64,000 bases of DNA, from contig NZ_NPBY01000038.1 in the NCBI RefSeq assembly GCF_002272015.1, forward strand, positions 159,835 through 223,834, read 5' to 3'. Source of the stretch: Paenibacillus campinasensis (GTDB lineage: Bacteria > Bacillota > Bacilli > Paenibacillales > Paenibacillaceae). The notes beneath the pieces were generated by a model that was given only the letters and a program-made list of their open reading frames with translations, ran no database searches and had not been told where the DNA came from. How positions within the stretch are numbered: the first letter of the stretch is position 1; the number at the start of each line of letters is the position of its first letter. The translations under genes were made by a program, and so were the position numbers. Of the stretch, positions 25,674 through 33,701 are shown one piece after another.

Positions 25674-26864
25674 ATGTTGAATAGCAATGAGGTCCACCCG
25701 CCGGAGTTGTTCACCGCAGCCTTTACACACAATCCTTATCCCGATTATAAAAAGCTGCGCCATGCGTTTCCGATCTACAAGGTTGTGTTCCCGAGCGGAG
25801 AGCCCGGATGGATCATCAGCAAGTACAACCATGCGGTTGAAGTGCTGAAGGATTCGCGCTTTAGCAAGGATATGGTCAAACGGTACGGGCCCGAGAGCCG
25901 CAGCGTGTTCACGAACAACATGCTGTTCTCCGATCCGCCGGACCACCGCCGTCTGCGGGGGCTTGTACAGAAAGCTTTTACTCCGAAAATGATTGCCGGC
26001 ATGCGCAGCCACATCGAGGATATTGCCAACGATCTTCTGGACCAGGTGTCCGGACGCGAGCAGATGAACTTGATCGACGACTACGCCTTCCCGCTGCCGA
26101 TTATTGTGATTAGCGAAATACTCGGGGTGCCGCTCGAGGACCGGGACAAATTCCGTACATGGTCCAACACCATCATCGGCTCCGGCAATGAAGACGCCGC
26201 GACTTTTCAGCAGCATGCCAAGGAATTTATCGACTATTTGCGCGATTGGTTCGCCCAGGTGCGGCAAAATCCCGGGAAGGATCTGATCAGCGAACTGCTG
26301 ATGGCGGAAGAGGCCGGGGATCAGTTAACCGAGGAGGAGCTGTATGGCGTGGTCACTCTGCTGATCATCGCGGGGCATGAAACGACCGTCAACCTGATCG
26401 GCAACGGCATGCTTGCTCTCATGGAGCATCCGGAGCAGAAGGAACTGCTTCTTCAACATCCGGAATACATTCATAACGCGATTGAGGAAATGCTCAGATA
26501 CAATGGTCCTGTGGAATTCAGCACCTCCCGCTGGGCCAGCGAGGATATCGACTTTCATGGCCATTCGATAGCCAAAGGCGATCTCGTTATCGTCGCCCTC
26601 GACTCAGCCAATCGGGATGAGGAGCAGTTCGGCGATGCGGATGTGTTTGATATCACCAAGGAGAAGAGCCCGCATCTTGCCTTTGGCACTGGCATCCATC
26701 TGTGCTTGGGGGCGCCGCTGGCCCGCCTGGAAGGAGAGATTGCGATCCAGACTCTGCTCAGGCGGTACCCGCATATCGCGCTCGCCGCAAAGCCGGAAGA
26801 ACTGGAATGGAGGCCTGGCATGATCGTGCGCGGCGTTAAGGAAATTCCGGTCACGCTCCGCTGA
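25674..26864 (+). CDS. Cytochrome P450 (CYP107-like)
   Basis: 396 residues from ATG 25674, supported by AAAGGAG seven bases upstream; the open frame begins 75 bases earlier without a ribosome site. Oxygen-activation I-helix AGHETTVNLIGN, K-helix EEMLRY (ExxR), and heme-cysteine loop FGTGIHLCLGAPLAR are intact. Soluble bacterial class I P450 needing ferredoxin and reductase partners, none of which are adjacent. The N-terminal PYPDYKKLR and DSRFSKD blocks resemble CYP107 enzymes that hydroxylate fatty acids, macrolides or other secondary metabolites. Monocistronic; substrate unknown. Confidence 0.93.
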   Translation: MLNSNEVHPPELFTAAFTHNPYPDYKKLRHAFPIYKVVFPSGEPGWIISKYNHAVEVLKDSRFSKDMVKRYGPESRSVFTNNMLFSDPPDHRRLRGLVQKAFTPKMIAGMRSHIEDIANDLLDQVSGREQMNLIDDYAFPLPIIVISEILGVPLEDRDKFRTWSNTIIGSGNEDAATFQQHAKEFIDYLRDWFAQVRQNPGKDLISELLMAEEAGDQLTEEELYGVVTLLIIAGHETTVNLIGNGMLALMEHPEQKELLLQHPEYIHNAIEEMLRYNGPVEFSTSRWASEDIDFHGHSIAKGDLVIVALDSANRDEEQFGDADVFDITKEKSPHLAFGTGIHLCLGAPLARLEGEIAIQTLLRRYPHIALAAKPEELEWRPGMIVRGVKEIPVTLR

Positions 26865-27000
26865 CCGCTCGTCGCGGCAGCAATGCGACTGCTCTAGGGC
26901 GTGGTGACGCAAAGCGGTCGCTGATCCGCACTTATGGCACAGCGCAAGGGCTCTTCCGCCAATGGGCAGTCTGACGCGCCCCGAGTCGAACCATATAGCC

Positions 27001-27044
27001 ATCCGCCCACTCTTCCACCTGTGAAGGGATGGGCGGATTTTTTT
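27001..27044 (+). terminator. Intrinsic terminator downstream of the P450 gene
   Basis: Stem ATCCGCCCA / TGGGCGGAT with a 20-base loop and a run of seven T. It lies 137 bases past the P450 stop; no gene is seen in between. Confidence 0.8.
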
Positions 27045-27127
27045 GCATGCAACGACAAAAAAAAGCACACCCACCCCGCCGCTCCGGCAGAAAGGATGAG
27101 ACGTGCTTCCATGCTTCGCCACATGAA

Positions 27128-27153
27128 GATTTGTACGATTGATCGTACAAATC
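27128..27153. repeat. 26-base inverted repeat, operator-like
   Basis: Perfect 11-base arms GATTTGTACGA / TCGTACAAATC around TTGA. There is no T run, so it is not a terminator. It resembles TetR-type operators but lies in a gene-free gap between convergent genes, with the ACATGTGATGACATGT repeat just right of it. Confidence 0.5.
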
Positions 27154-27263
27154 CTATGCTAAATCCAGGGATGACAAGCCATTTGTACATGTGATGACAT
27201 GTGAACATGATGCGAGAACCATCGATGCAGAGTCGTGAGAGTAGAAAATGAATGCGAGAATGT

Positions 27264-27290
27264 GAAAAAGCCGCCCCTGTCGGAGCGGCC
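27264..27290 (-). terminator. Intrinsic terminator of the SEC-C gene
   Basis: Stem GCCGCTCC / GGGGCGGC with a short loop, followed on the minus strand by TTTTTCAC. Lies 120 bases beyond the SEC-C gene; 27291-27409 shows nothing else. Confidence 0.75.
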
Positions 27291-27409
27291 GCCAGAATAA
27301 CAGGACCCCCAAAATTACAACATCATATGTACGGATAACCGCTTTCGTTCGCGGGACATCTTGTCCATCATATTCAGAAAGTAAGCTCTTATGAAAGTCC
27401 CTGTCTATT

Positions 27410-27976
27410 CTAGTTGCCGGAGCCTTCGTTTCCCTGGCCAGCCGGCGCACCATCCGATGCCGCTACACCGTCCATGAATTCGGAAATCTGGCTGCTGTAG
27501 CGATTCAATGTTGCCGGAGATACTTCATGCTTCTTCGCCAGCTCGGATTTCGTTACTGGCAGCTCAAGCAGCGAGGTTGCCAAATGCTCGAGTGCAGCCG
27601 CGTATCCCCCTGGCTTGCGATAGCTTGGATTCACTTCCTTCGAGAAGTTGTTCCAGATCAGAAGCAGGCTGAACACCTTGAACAGCGTGTCCTCATCCTT
27701 GAGCTTGTAATCGCGGCAGATCTGCGGGAATACGCTTTCCGCAAGCTCGCGATGCTCATCAGCTTTCCAATCCAGCCATACCAGCTTATCATTCAGCATT
27801 TGCCATAGACGCTCAGCCTCTGGCTTCATGGCACTGGCCGGTTTCGAACCCGGGAACTGGATCACTTTACCGCGAACGGTATGGCGTTCCCTATGCTGAT
27901 CCTTCTCCAGACAACATTTCTTGTACTTCTTCCCGCTTCCGCAGTGACATAAATCGTTTCTTCCTAGCTTTTTCAT
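27410..27976 (-). CDS. SEC-C motif protein
   Basis: 188 residues. The N-terminus GRNDLCHCGSGKKYKKCC is the SEC-C zinc-binding motif (CxCxSGxxxxxCC), seen at the C-terminus of SecA and in many small proteins, where it binds zinc and can contact ribosome or SecB. The remainder (about 50-170) is helical and acidic, without a known domain, and ends in a flexible Gly/Ala-rich tail. Monocistronic between a terminator and a C-rich non-coding region. Function unknown; a ribosome- or protein-binding role is the usual guess. Confidence 0.85.
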   Translation of the reverse strand: MKKLGRNDLCHCGSGKKYKKCCLEKDQHRERHTVRGKVIQFPGSKPASAMKPEAERLWQMLNDKLVWLDWKADEHRELAESVFPQICRDYKLKDEDTLFKVFSLLLIWNNFSKEVNPSYRKPGGYAAALEHLATSLLELPVTKSELAKKHEVSPATLNRYSSQISEFMDGVAASDGAPAGQGNEGSGN

Positions 27977-28375
27977 TTCCAGGCTCCTAATTAAAAGATG
28001 CTTTCCCTATTATAATAGAATTAATATGAAAATTGCACCACTCCGGGATATTGTTAAAATGTAATTTCCATCCAATTTAATGCTGGAATCTCGTTTTCGG
28101 CGGCGCAGACACCCAAAATAGTAACACAAAAACCCCATCCCCACAAACTGTAAAAGTTTCCCCCTTGTACCGCCACCCTCCCGTTAGCGGCAGTTCCGCT
28201 GTCTGTACCTGGAACCGAACGGGTACTTAAGTCCTTGAAAACGCGGCTACTTTCTGGATTCTAGGCCTTTCGGGATACCGGCCCCCCCTCACGTCCTGTC
28301 CTCTTACTGGGCTTCTGTCACCTTCGCTGCAGTCGAGAATACACTGGCCATATACCTACAGCCCGAGGAGGGATC
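27977..28375. other. Non-coding C-rich region between SEC-C and FG-GAP-like genes
   Basis: About 400 bases. The left end is AT-rich (TATTATAATAG near 28010) and probably holds the SEC-C promoter. From 28080 to 28290 the plus strand is C-rich and lacks a plausible ORF, with small inverted repeats around GCGGCAGTTCCGC. No known RNA family was recognised. Confidence 0.4.
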
Positions 28376-29086
28376 GTGAGCATGCCTGTGTTAGACCAGA
28401 AGCTTGGCGATGTGAATGGAGACCGGATTCTCGATCTTGTCTATCTGACCGGGGACTCTCAAGCAGACAGCCCTTTTTATGAAAATATTACGTTACACAT
28501 CCGCGACGGACGGACTGGCCGGATTAGCACCATCCCGCTAAAACAAAATTCAGGATACAATCCGACGATCCAGCTGGCCGATTATACCGGAGATGGTGCC
28601 AGTGACATCCTTATCGTTATCGATTCCGGCGGCTCAGGCGGTTTCATCTATGCTTACGTCTTCTCGTATCTTAACAACCAGCCCCGCTTGCTGTTCGACT
28701 ATGAATTATACAATCAAGCCCATGCTTACAGCATCAACTACGAGGACGGCTACAAGGTCAGAGCCACCAGCGCTACCCCCGCTTCCACGTACATCATCGA
28801 CTTAACTTATAAAGGCGAGGCTTATTTATCTGAAATCTACACCCCGGACGGAAAGCTCAAGGAGCCGATTCAGGGCGATGTGAATCCGCTTGGCGGCCTG
28901 TACCCCGTTGATTTTGACCGGGACGGACGCTATGAGCTGATGGCGCTGCAGCGAATAACGGGGCGGTATAACGCCGACGGACTCGGCTATTTCATGAACG
29001 AGCTCAACTGGAATGGTTCTCACTTCTATCCCAGCCAGCAATGGGTATGGATTACTGGCTCAGACACAGGCACAAGCAACGCCTAA
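28376..29086 (+). CDS. FG-GAP/VCBS-like repeat protein
   Basis: 236 residues from GTG 28376 (GGAGGG just upstream; ATG 28382 is an alternative). No signal peptide is visible. Three calcium-loop-like blocks stand at regular spacing: GDVNGDRILDLVYL (about 11-24), ADYTGDGASDILIV (about 66-79) and VDFDRDGRYELMAL (about 178-191), as in FG-GAP/VCBS beta-propeller repeats. Similar short proteins are common in Paenibacillus, some associated with spores. Alone in its transcription unit. Function unknown. Confidence 0.75.
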   Translation: MSMPVLDQKLGDVNGDRILDLVYLTGDSQADSPFYENITLHIRDGRTGRISTIPLKQNSGYNPTIQLADYTGDGASDILIVIDSGGSGGFIYAYVFSYLNNQPRLLFDYELYNQAHAYSINYEDGYKVRATSATPASTYIIDLTYKGEAYLSEIYTPDGKLKEPIQGDVNPLGGLYPVDFDRDGRYELMALQRITGRYNADGLGYFMNELNWNGSHFYPSQQWVWITGSDTGTSNA

Positions 29087-29361
29087 CATGCCGATGCGCT
29101 CCCGGGAACGCGCACGTGATGAACGGACGGCAGTACGCTGATCTGGCGACGCCCATTCCGTGCCCCGGGAGCTTCGGCTGAGTGACCCCTATAGACATCC
29201 CCGGTCCGCCGCTCGAAAGCGCCTGACAGGCGCAGAGCAAGCCTAATCGCTTCACCCGACTTACGGCCGCTACGCTATCACCAGACGCACATAGGCGAAC
29301 CATGGCCGAGCATAGCCCCATAGGAATGTCCGCCGGTCTTTTCCTAGAAAGGAATCTAATA

Positions 29362-29390
29362 TTTAACTGAGGCCTCAAATCCGGTATACT
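29362..29390 (+). promoter_or_regulatory. Promoter of the VOC protein gene
   Basis: -35 TTTAAC (29362-29367), 17-base spacer, -10 TATACT (29385-29390), 30 bases before ATG. The 29087-29361 stretch before it holds no gene that I can support, only a loose inverted repeat of GCTCCCGGG. Confidence 0.55.
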
Positions 29391-29420
29391 ATCAAAAAAT
29401 GCCAGGAAAGGGGACAAGTT

Positions 29421-29792
29421 ATGCTGGAACAAATTCTATACAATGAAATCCCGGTTCGCCATATCGAAAAGTCGGCGGCCTGGTTTCAAGAGGTGCTCGG
29501 CCTCAAGCTTGCATGGCACATGCCGGAGGAGGCATTGGCCCAGCTTAATCTACCATCCGGACAGATGCTGTTTTTGGTAGAGACCGCTGACGACACCCAG
29601 GCTAACTTCACCAAGAACGGCGAGACACATAATGTGATCGGCTTTCAGACGCGGGATATCGAGAAGCTGTATACTCATCTGAAGGAACACAACGTTACGG
29701 TGGAGAGCATCGTTGACGACGGCGTAGGCAACAAGTTCTTGAACTTCTTCGACCCGGACGGCAACAAATTCAACGTGCAGTGTGATGCCTGA
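29421..29792 (+). CDS. VOC-superfamily (glyoxalase-like) protein
   Basis: 123 residues, one vicinal-oxygen-chelate domain. Two beta-alpha-beta-beta-beta modules: IPVRHIEKSAAWFQEVLGL at the start and GFQTRDIEKLYTHLKEHN in the middle, ending FLNFFDPDGNKFNVQ, the usual C-terminal strand with a metal-binding glutamate position replaced by Lys/Asn context. Members include glyoxalase I, fosfomycin-resistance and bleomycin-binding proteins and dioxygenases; the specific reaction cannot be told. GGAAAGGGG precedes the ATG. Single-gene unit. Confidence 0.85.
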   Translation: MLEQILYNEIPVRHIEKSAAWFQEVLGLKLAWHMPEEALAQLNLPSGQMLFLVETADDTQANFTKNGETHNVIGFQTRDIEKLYTHLKEHNVTVESIVDDGVGNKFLNFFDPDGNKFNVQCDA

Positions 29793-29870
29793 TAGGTTCC
29801 TTCTCCCTGCTAACGATCCGTATTTATCCACATGAGAATTCACCATCTTCAACATCTCGGTCCATACATA

Positions 29871-29918
29871 ACAAGCCCGCTCCCGCTTGAATTGCTCAAG
29901 CAGGAGCGGGCTCTTGTC
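29871..29918. terminator. Intrinsic terminator between convergent genes
   Basis: Stem CAAGCCCGCTCC... / ...GGAGCGGGCTCTTG with a second inner pairing CTTGA/TCAAG. Serves the VOC gene (T-rich on plus) and possibly the GH94 gene from the other side. Confidence 0.75.
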
Positions 29919-30001
29919 TTATCTTGCATGGGGTCGACCGACCCCAACCATGCGGCGAAACAGCGTGCGCTGGAGAGCTGCCGCACGGGGCGAATATGTG
30001 T

Positions 30002-32377
30002 CTAAGGAAGCTTCACCAGCACTTCGTACTGCTGACCAGCCTCTACACCGGTGATGACGCTGCCCTCGATCAGGCTTCCGTTCACATAAATCTCCACATC
30101 GCTTACGCCAGCCTGACGCTTGAAATTCACCTTCAGCTCCGCACCGCGGAACAGGCGCGTGACGCTTGCCTCATGCCACGCCTCTGGAAGCTGCGGACGA
30201 ACGCGCAATCCTTCCGGAGTGCCCTGCAGCCCGAACAGGCCGTCGATCAGGCAGCGGTACACCCATGGCACGGTTCCGGTGTTGAACAGATGGCTCGACC
30301 GTCCGGCTGTGCGCGGAAACTGTCTGTACGCACCGCGATAATAGTTCGGGATAAACACCGGCATCTGGCCGCGCTGCATAATATCATCCAGGTCCGGACC
30401 CGGAATCATTTTGCGCAGCAGACGATACGCATTCTCACGCTCGCCGACCAGATACAGCGCATAAATATAAAATGCCGCCGCATGGTTGTAGACCGCCCCG
30501 TTCTCCGCACTGCCCGGATGCTTCTGCGTGACCCGCCCAACGTCCTCGCGCATGGCGGTGAAGGAAGGCGCCAGCTTCTCCACGCCATAAGGACTTTCGA
30601 GCTGCTCGTGTACCGCCTGAATCAGCTTCTTGCGCTTGTCTTCGTCAGCGGCCCCGCTCATCAGCGCCCAGCCCTGCGGATTGATGTAAATGCGGCCTTC
30701 CTTGTCTGTGCTGATGCCGAACACAACATTGTCATCCGTAATTCCGCGCGCATACCAATTCCCATCCCACAGATAGCGGTTCGCGGTCTCATTCGTTTCA
30801 TCCGCCGCTTGTCTGAACTCCCGGGCTGCCTGCGGATGTCCGCTCTGCTCGCATATGTCGGCCCATACCTTGAAGGCATACGCGGTCGCAATCGTGAGCC
30901 AGCCTGATACCCCTTTACCCTTATAGCCAACCATATTCATCGGGTCACACCAGTCCCCCTGATTAATATAGTTGAGCCCGCGGTCATCCCGGTCGCGGAT
31001 CAGCCAGTGCATGGCCAGGGTAATATGCTCAAATACCGTCGCCAGCTCCTCGCTGTCCTTAAACGGCACTTTCTCTTCCAAAATGCTGTAATCATTCGTT
31101 TCGTCCAGATAAGTGCTCAGGCATACCGGCAGCCATACGCAGTGGTCGGTATGCGGAACCTGATTGATATATTTCAGCTCCGCATCCGGATGCAGAATGA
31201 TGCCGTCCGGCATCGCGCCGCTTGCTTCCTGCTGCGACAGCGCCGTCAGAAAAGCGCCTCGGGCAATCGTCGGCTTGATATAGCTCATGCCCATGTTATC
31301 CTGCAGGTAATTTCGCGTCTGCGGGTCAGTCGTCAGCCGGTTCGTCACGCCGTGATAATACATCTGTCTTGGCAGCCAGTGGTTCACAAAATTGTCCAGC
31401 CAGCTGTCCGGAGTGCGAATCTGAATGCTGCCTTGGCCCTCGCCCACGTAGGCGGCGTATTCCGGCCCTGCCGCTTCGAAGCCGTCCAGACCATCGGCGT
31501 TCTGCTCTAGGAAATACGCCTTGCGTATCCCTTCAATCTCGGCCTCATTCCGGGCCGGGCCGAACAGGAAGCGGTACTGCTGCTGCTCGCCAGCAGCCAT
31601 CTCCAGCCTGTACTGCATGGCGCATACCGGCGTTTCGTAGCGCGCATCTCCGCAAGGCAGCGTCTCTGCCGCAAGCGCAGACGGGGCGTGCAAGCCTCCT
31701 TCGCCCTCAAACGCCTCCTGATTCACCTCCCAGGAGACAGGCGGACGATCCGCGAGCAGATAGGTTTTGTCGCTGAAATTTTTGATTTTGTCATAGTCCT
31801 GATACTTCTGATAAGGCGTTACGGAGGAGCAGACGATGCCCTGCAGCTCCTTCACGTACTCCCCGGACTGATTCATCCAGGACATATAGCCTACGGTAAA
31901 GTAAGGATACAGGCTGAGCTTGCGCGGCTTGGAGGACAAGTTGGTCACCTTGATCTTCCACAGCTCGATCACATCGGACTTCGGCAGGCTGAGCGTCATC
32001 TCCACCGCAATATCGTCGCTGATCACCTTCCACCGAATATCATGCTTGCCCACCGCAAAGGTGTAGCTGTCCAGCTGCTTGCGGACCGGCTCATAAGGCG
32101 CCGAGAAGATGTTACCGCTTACTTCATCCTTGATATAAAGGAACCTCCCTGGATGATGCGCGTAATACGGCTGCTCCGGCTGCATGAAGGTCTTGGCCTC
32201 CAGATTGGGCGCATGCGAGTACTTCGCTGGCTCCGGCTGCATAAACTGGGCGACCGCATAGCCGCGGCAGTTCATATGTATCATCATGTTCTCATTCCAT
32301 AGAAATCCCGATGCCTTCGGCATGCTGACAGGGCTGGTCAATTCATAATATTGCTGGTCTTCCGTTGCTCTGATCAT
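30002..32377 (-). CDS. GH94-type glycoside phosphorylase
   Basis: 791 residues, no signal peptide, so cytoplasmic. The N-terminal beta-sandwich (about 1-290), helical linker and (alpha/alpha)6 barrel with QGDWCDPMNMVGYKG (about 460-475, catalytic aspartate) follow the GH94 plan; a C-terminal RLFRGAELKVNFKR strand closes it. GH94 enzymes reversibly phosphorolyse beta-glucosides such as cellobiose, laminaribiose, chitobiose or cellobionate, giving alpha-glucose-1-phosphate. The 791-residue length is near the cellobionate and short cellobiose enzymes, but specificity cannot be assigned. It is a single gene behind an 11-base inverted repeat that looks like an operator. No transporter is adjacent. 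Confidence 0.88.
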   Translation of the reverse strand: MIRATEDQQYYELTSPVSMPKASGFLWNENMMIHMNCRGYAVAQFMQPEPAKYSHAPNLEAKTFMQPEQPYYAHHPGRFLYIKDEVSGNIFSAPYEPVRKQLDSYTFAVGKHDIRWKVISDDIAVEMTLSLPKSDVIELWKIKVTNLSSKPRKLSLYPYFTVGYMSWMNQSGEYVKELQGIVCSSVTPYQKYQDYDKIKNFSDKTYLLADRPPVSWEVNQEAFEGEGGLHAPSALAAETLPCGDARYETPVCAMQYRLEMAAGEQQQYRFLFGPARNEAEIEGIRKAYFLEQNADGLDGFEAAGPEYAAYVGEGQGSIQIRTPDSWLDNFVNHWLPRQMYYHGVTNRLTTDPQTRNYLQDNMGMSYIKPTIARGAFLTALSQQEASGAMPDGIILHPDAELKYINQVPHTDHCVWLPVCLSTYLDETNDYSILEEKVPFKDSEELATVFEHITLAMHWLIRDRDDRGLNYINQGDWCDPMNMVGYKGKGVSGWLTIATAYAFKVWADICEQSGHPQAAREFRQAADETNETANRYLWDGNWYARGITDDNVVFGISTDKEGRIYINPQGWALMSGAADEDKRKKLIQAVHEQLESPYGVEKLAPSFTAMREDVGRVTQKHPGSAENGAVYNHAAAFYIYALYLVGERENAYRLLRKMIPGPDLDDIMQRGQMPVFIPNYYRGAYRQFPRTAGRSSHLFNTGTVPWVYRCLIDGLFGLQGTPEGLRVRPQLPEAWHEASVTRLFRGAELKVNFKRQAGVSDVEIYVNGSLIEGSVITGVEAGQQYEVLVKLP

Positions 32378-32409
32378 CGCTTAACCTCGCTTTCAAAAGA
32401 TAAAATTCC

Positions 32410-32441
32410 AACTTGTATACAACTAAACAAGTATACAAGTT
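32410..32441 (-). promoter_or_regulatory. Inverted-repeat operator candidate upstream of GH94
   Basis: Arms AACTTGTATAC and GTATACAAGTT, perfect over 11 bases, separated by 10 bases, ending 33 bases before the GH94 start. The GTATAC core is typical of GntR/LacI-type operators. No regulator gene is adjacent. Confidence 0.6.
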
Positions 32442-32498
32442 TATCCTACCACATCTGATTTCAGAATTCATCTCTTCCTTTGCGAGAGACAGGCATAA

Positions 32499-32566
32499 GG
32501 CCCGCTCCCATCGGAACGGGCCCACGACAAATAGCGGGCTGCCCGGCATCACCGGCAGCCCGCTCC
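32499..32566 (-). terminator. Tandem hairpins after the DUF421 gene
   Basis: Two GC-rich hairpins: AGCGGGCTGCC / GGCAGCCCGCT (32532-32563) and GGCCCGTTCC / GGAGCGGGCC (32499-32524). The first has a T run on the plus side; together they should separate DUF421 from GH94. Confidence 0.6.
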
Positions 32567-32672
32567 CTGATCTTTTTTTACTGTAACGACTATCCTCTTG
32601 TTCACGCATGGGGTGGCTATGTATAAAAGTGACCCGGCGGATGCCAATCCTGCGCGCGCCTTGCCGCACTCC

Positions 32673-33392
32673 TCAATGCTCAATAGGAGGAATCGGACCT
32701 GAAGAGGTTTGCGAAATATGCAGTTCAAGGTTGTCATCGATGGAAGCGTAGAAGATGTCTTCCTTCTGAATCCCTTTCGCTTGCAGCTGATCTTCCAGCC
32801 AAGCCTCGTCTTTATGGAGGTAGGACAATACTTTCTCCGAGACAGCCCCCTCAAGAATCAACGGGTAGGCTATGCCCTTCGGAGGCTCCGGCAGCCCCAT
32901 ATCCGCCAAGGTTACCGTCGCTTTCAGCGGCTTCTTGTATACCGACAATTTGCCGTTGGCTTCCAGTATGGCAAGCTCGACGTCATTCAGGTGGAAGATA
33001 TCCTTCTCACGCAGCATCTGAAGGATGTTGTCTGTCGAATACCGAACTTTGCGCATGTTTTTCACAAGCAGGGTTCCGTCGGAAACAACCACGGTCGGCT
33101 CGAAGGTAATCCATTTGCCAAAGGTTCTGCTTTTGATGGCCCATACTGAGACCACTCGCTGCAGCAGCCCAATAAGGATGATGGCGACAGCCGTATGGAT
33201 ATGCTCAATCTTGGGATCGGCGATATCTGCGCCCACGACCGCACCCAAGGCGATGACAACCAGAAAATCAAACACCGGCAACTCACCAACCGACCGTTTG
33301 CCCATAAACAGCGCGATGGCCAGCAGCAAGGGGAAGATGGTTATAATACGTCCTGAGACCAGAAGAAGCTCCTTCATTACTTCCAACAACAC
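32673..33392 (-). CDS. DUF421 (YetF-like) membrane protein
   Basis: 239 residues from GTG 33392 (AGGTTGA upstream). Three membrane helices in the first 85 residues (ITIFPLLLAIALFMG, VIALGAVVGADIA, AVAIILIGLLQRVV) and a cytoplasmic C-terminal domain with the family block VSDGTLLVKNMRKVRYSTDNILQ and LREKDIFHLNDVELAILEANGKLSV. This is the YetF/YkjA/YrbG family of Bacillaceae; several members have roles in spore germination or membrane properties. Monocistronic. The residue pattern is complete; precise role unknown. Confidence 0.9.
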   Translation of the reverse strand: MLLEVMKELLLVSGRIITIFPLLLAIALFMGKRSVGELPVFDFLVVIALGAVVGADIADPKIEHIHTAVAIILIGLLQRVVSVWAIKSRTFGKWITFEPTVVVSDGTLLVKNMRKVRYSTDNILQMLREKDIFHLNDVELAILEANGKLSVYKKPLKATVTLADMGLPEPPKGIAYPLILEGAVSEKVLSYLHKDEAWLEDQLQAKGIQKEDIFYASIDDNLELHISQTSSGPIPPIEH

Positions 33393-33701
33393 TCAACCTG
33401 CCTTCTCGGATAATACAATCTGATACTACTCACTATTTCCAGTCGGGTTGCCGGATAAACTCGGAATAGCTACCTTCGGGGACACGAGGGCGGGCGGTGC
33501 TTCCAATCACCGGTCATCTGGTGGCCGAAAAGCGCTCTGGCCTGCCTGATGTCCTCTAGACGCATGGGAGCGACCTTCCACGCCGTTGGCCGAAACGAGA
33601 ACAAGGAAGGCACTCTTCACGAGCGCCTTCCTTCATCTTGTCTGCCCATCACGACGCGCTCGCTGTCCGCAAACGGAACCGTTATCGAGCATTAGCGGGC
33701 T
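33393..33701. other. Intergenic stretch between DUF421 and leuA with a hairpin
   Basis: A stem AAGGAAGGC.CTC / GAG.GCCTTCCTT at 33603-33632 is the likely leuA terminator on the minus strand, although its T run is weak. The rest of the stretch shows no ORF with a ribosome site. Confidence 0.5.

Noticed and set aside
26894..27208. Small minus-strand frames between P450 and SEC-C
   Set aside because: They cross the P450 terminator and the 27128 palindrome and lack ribosome sites.
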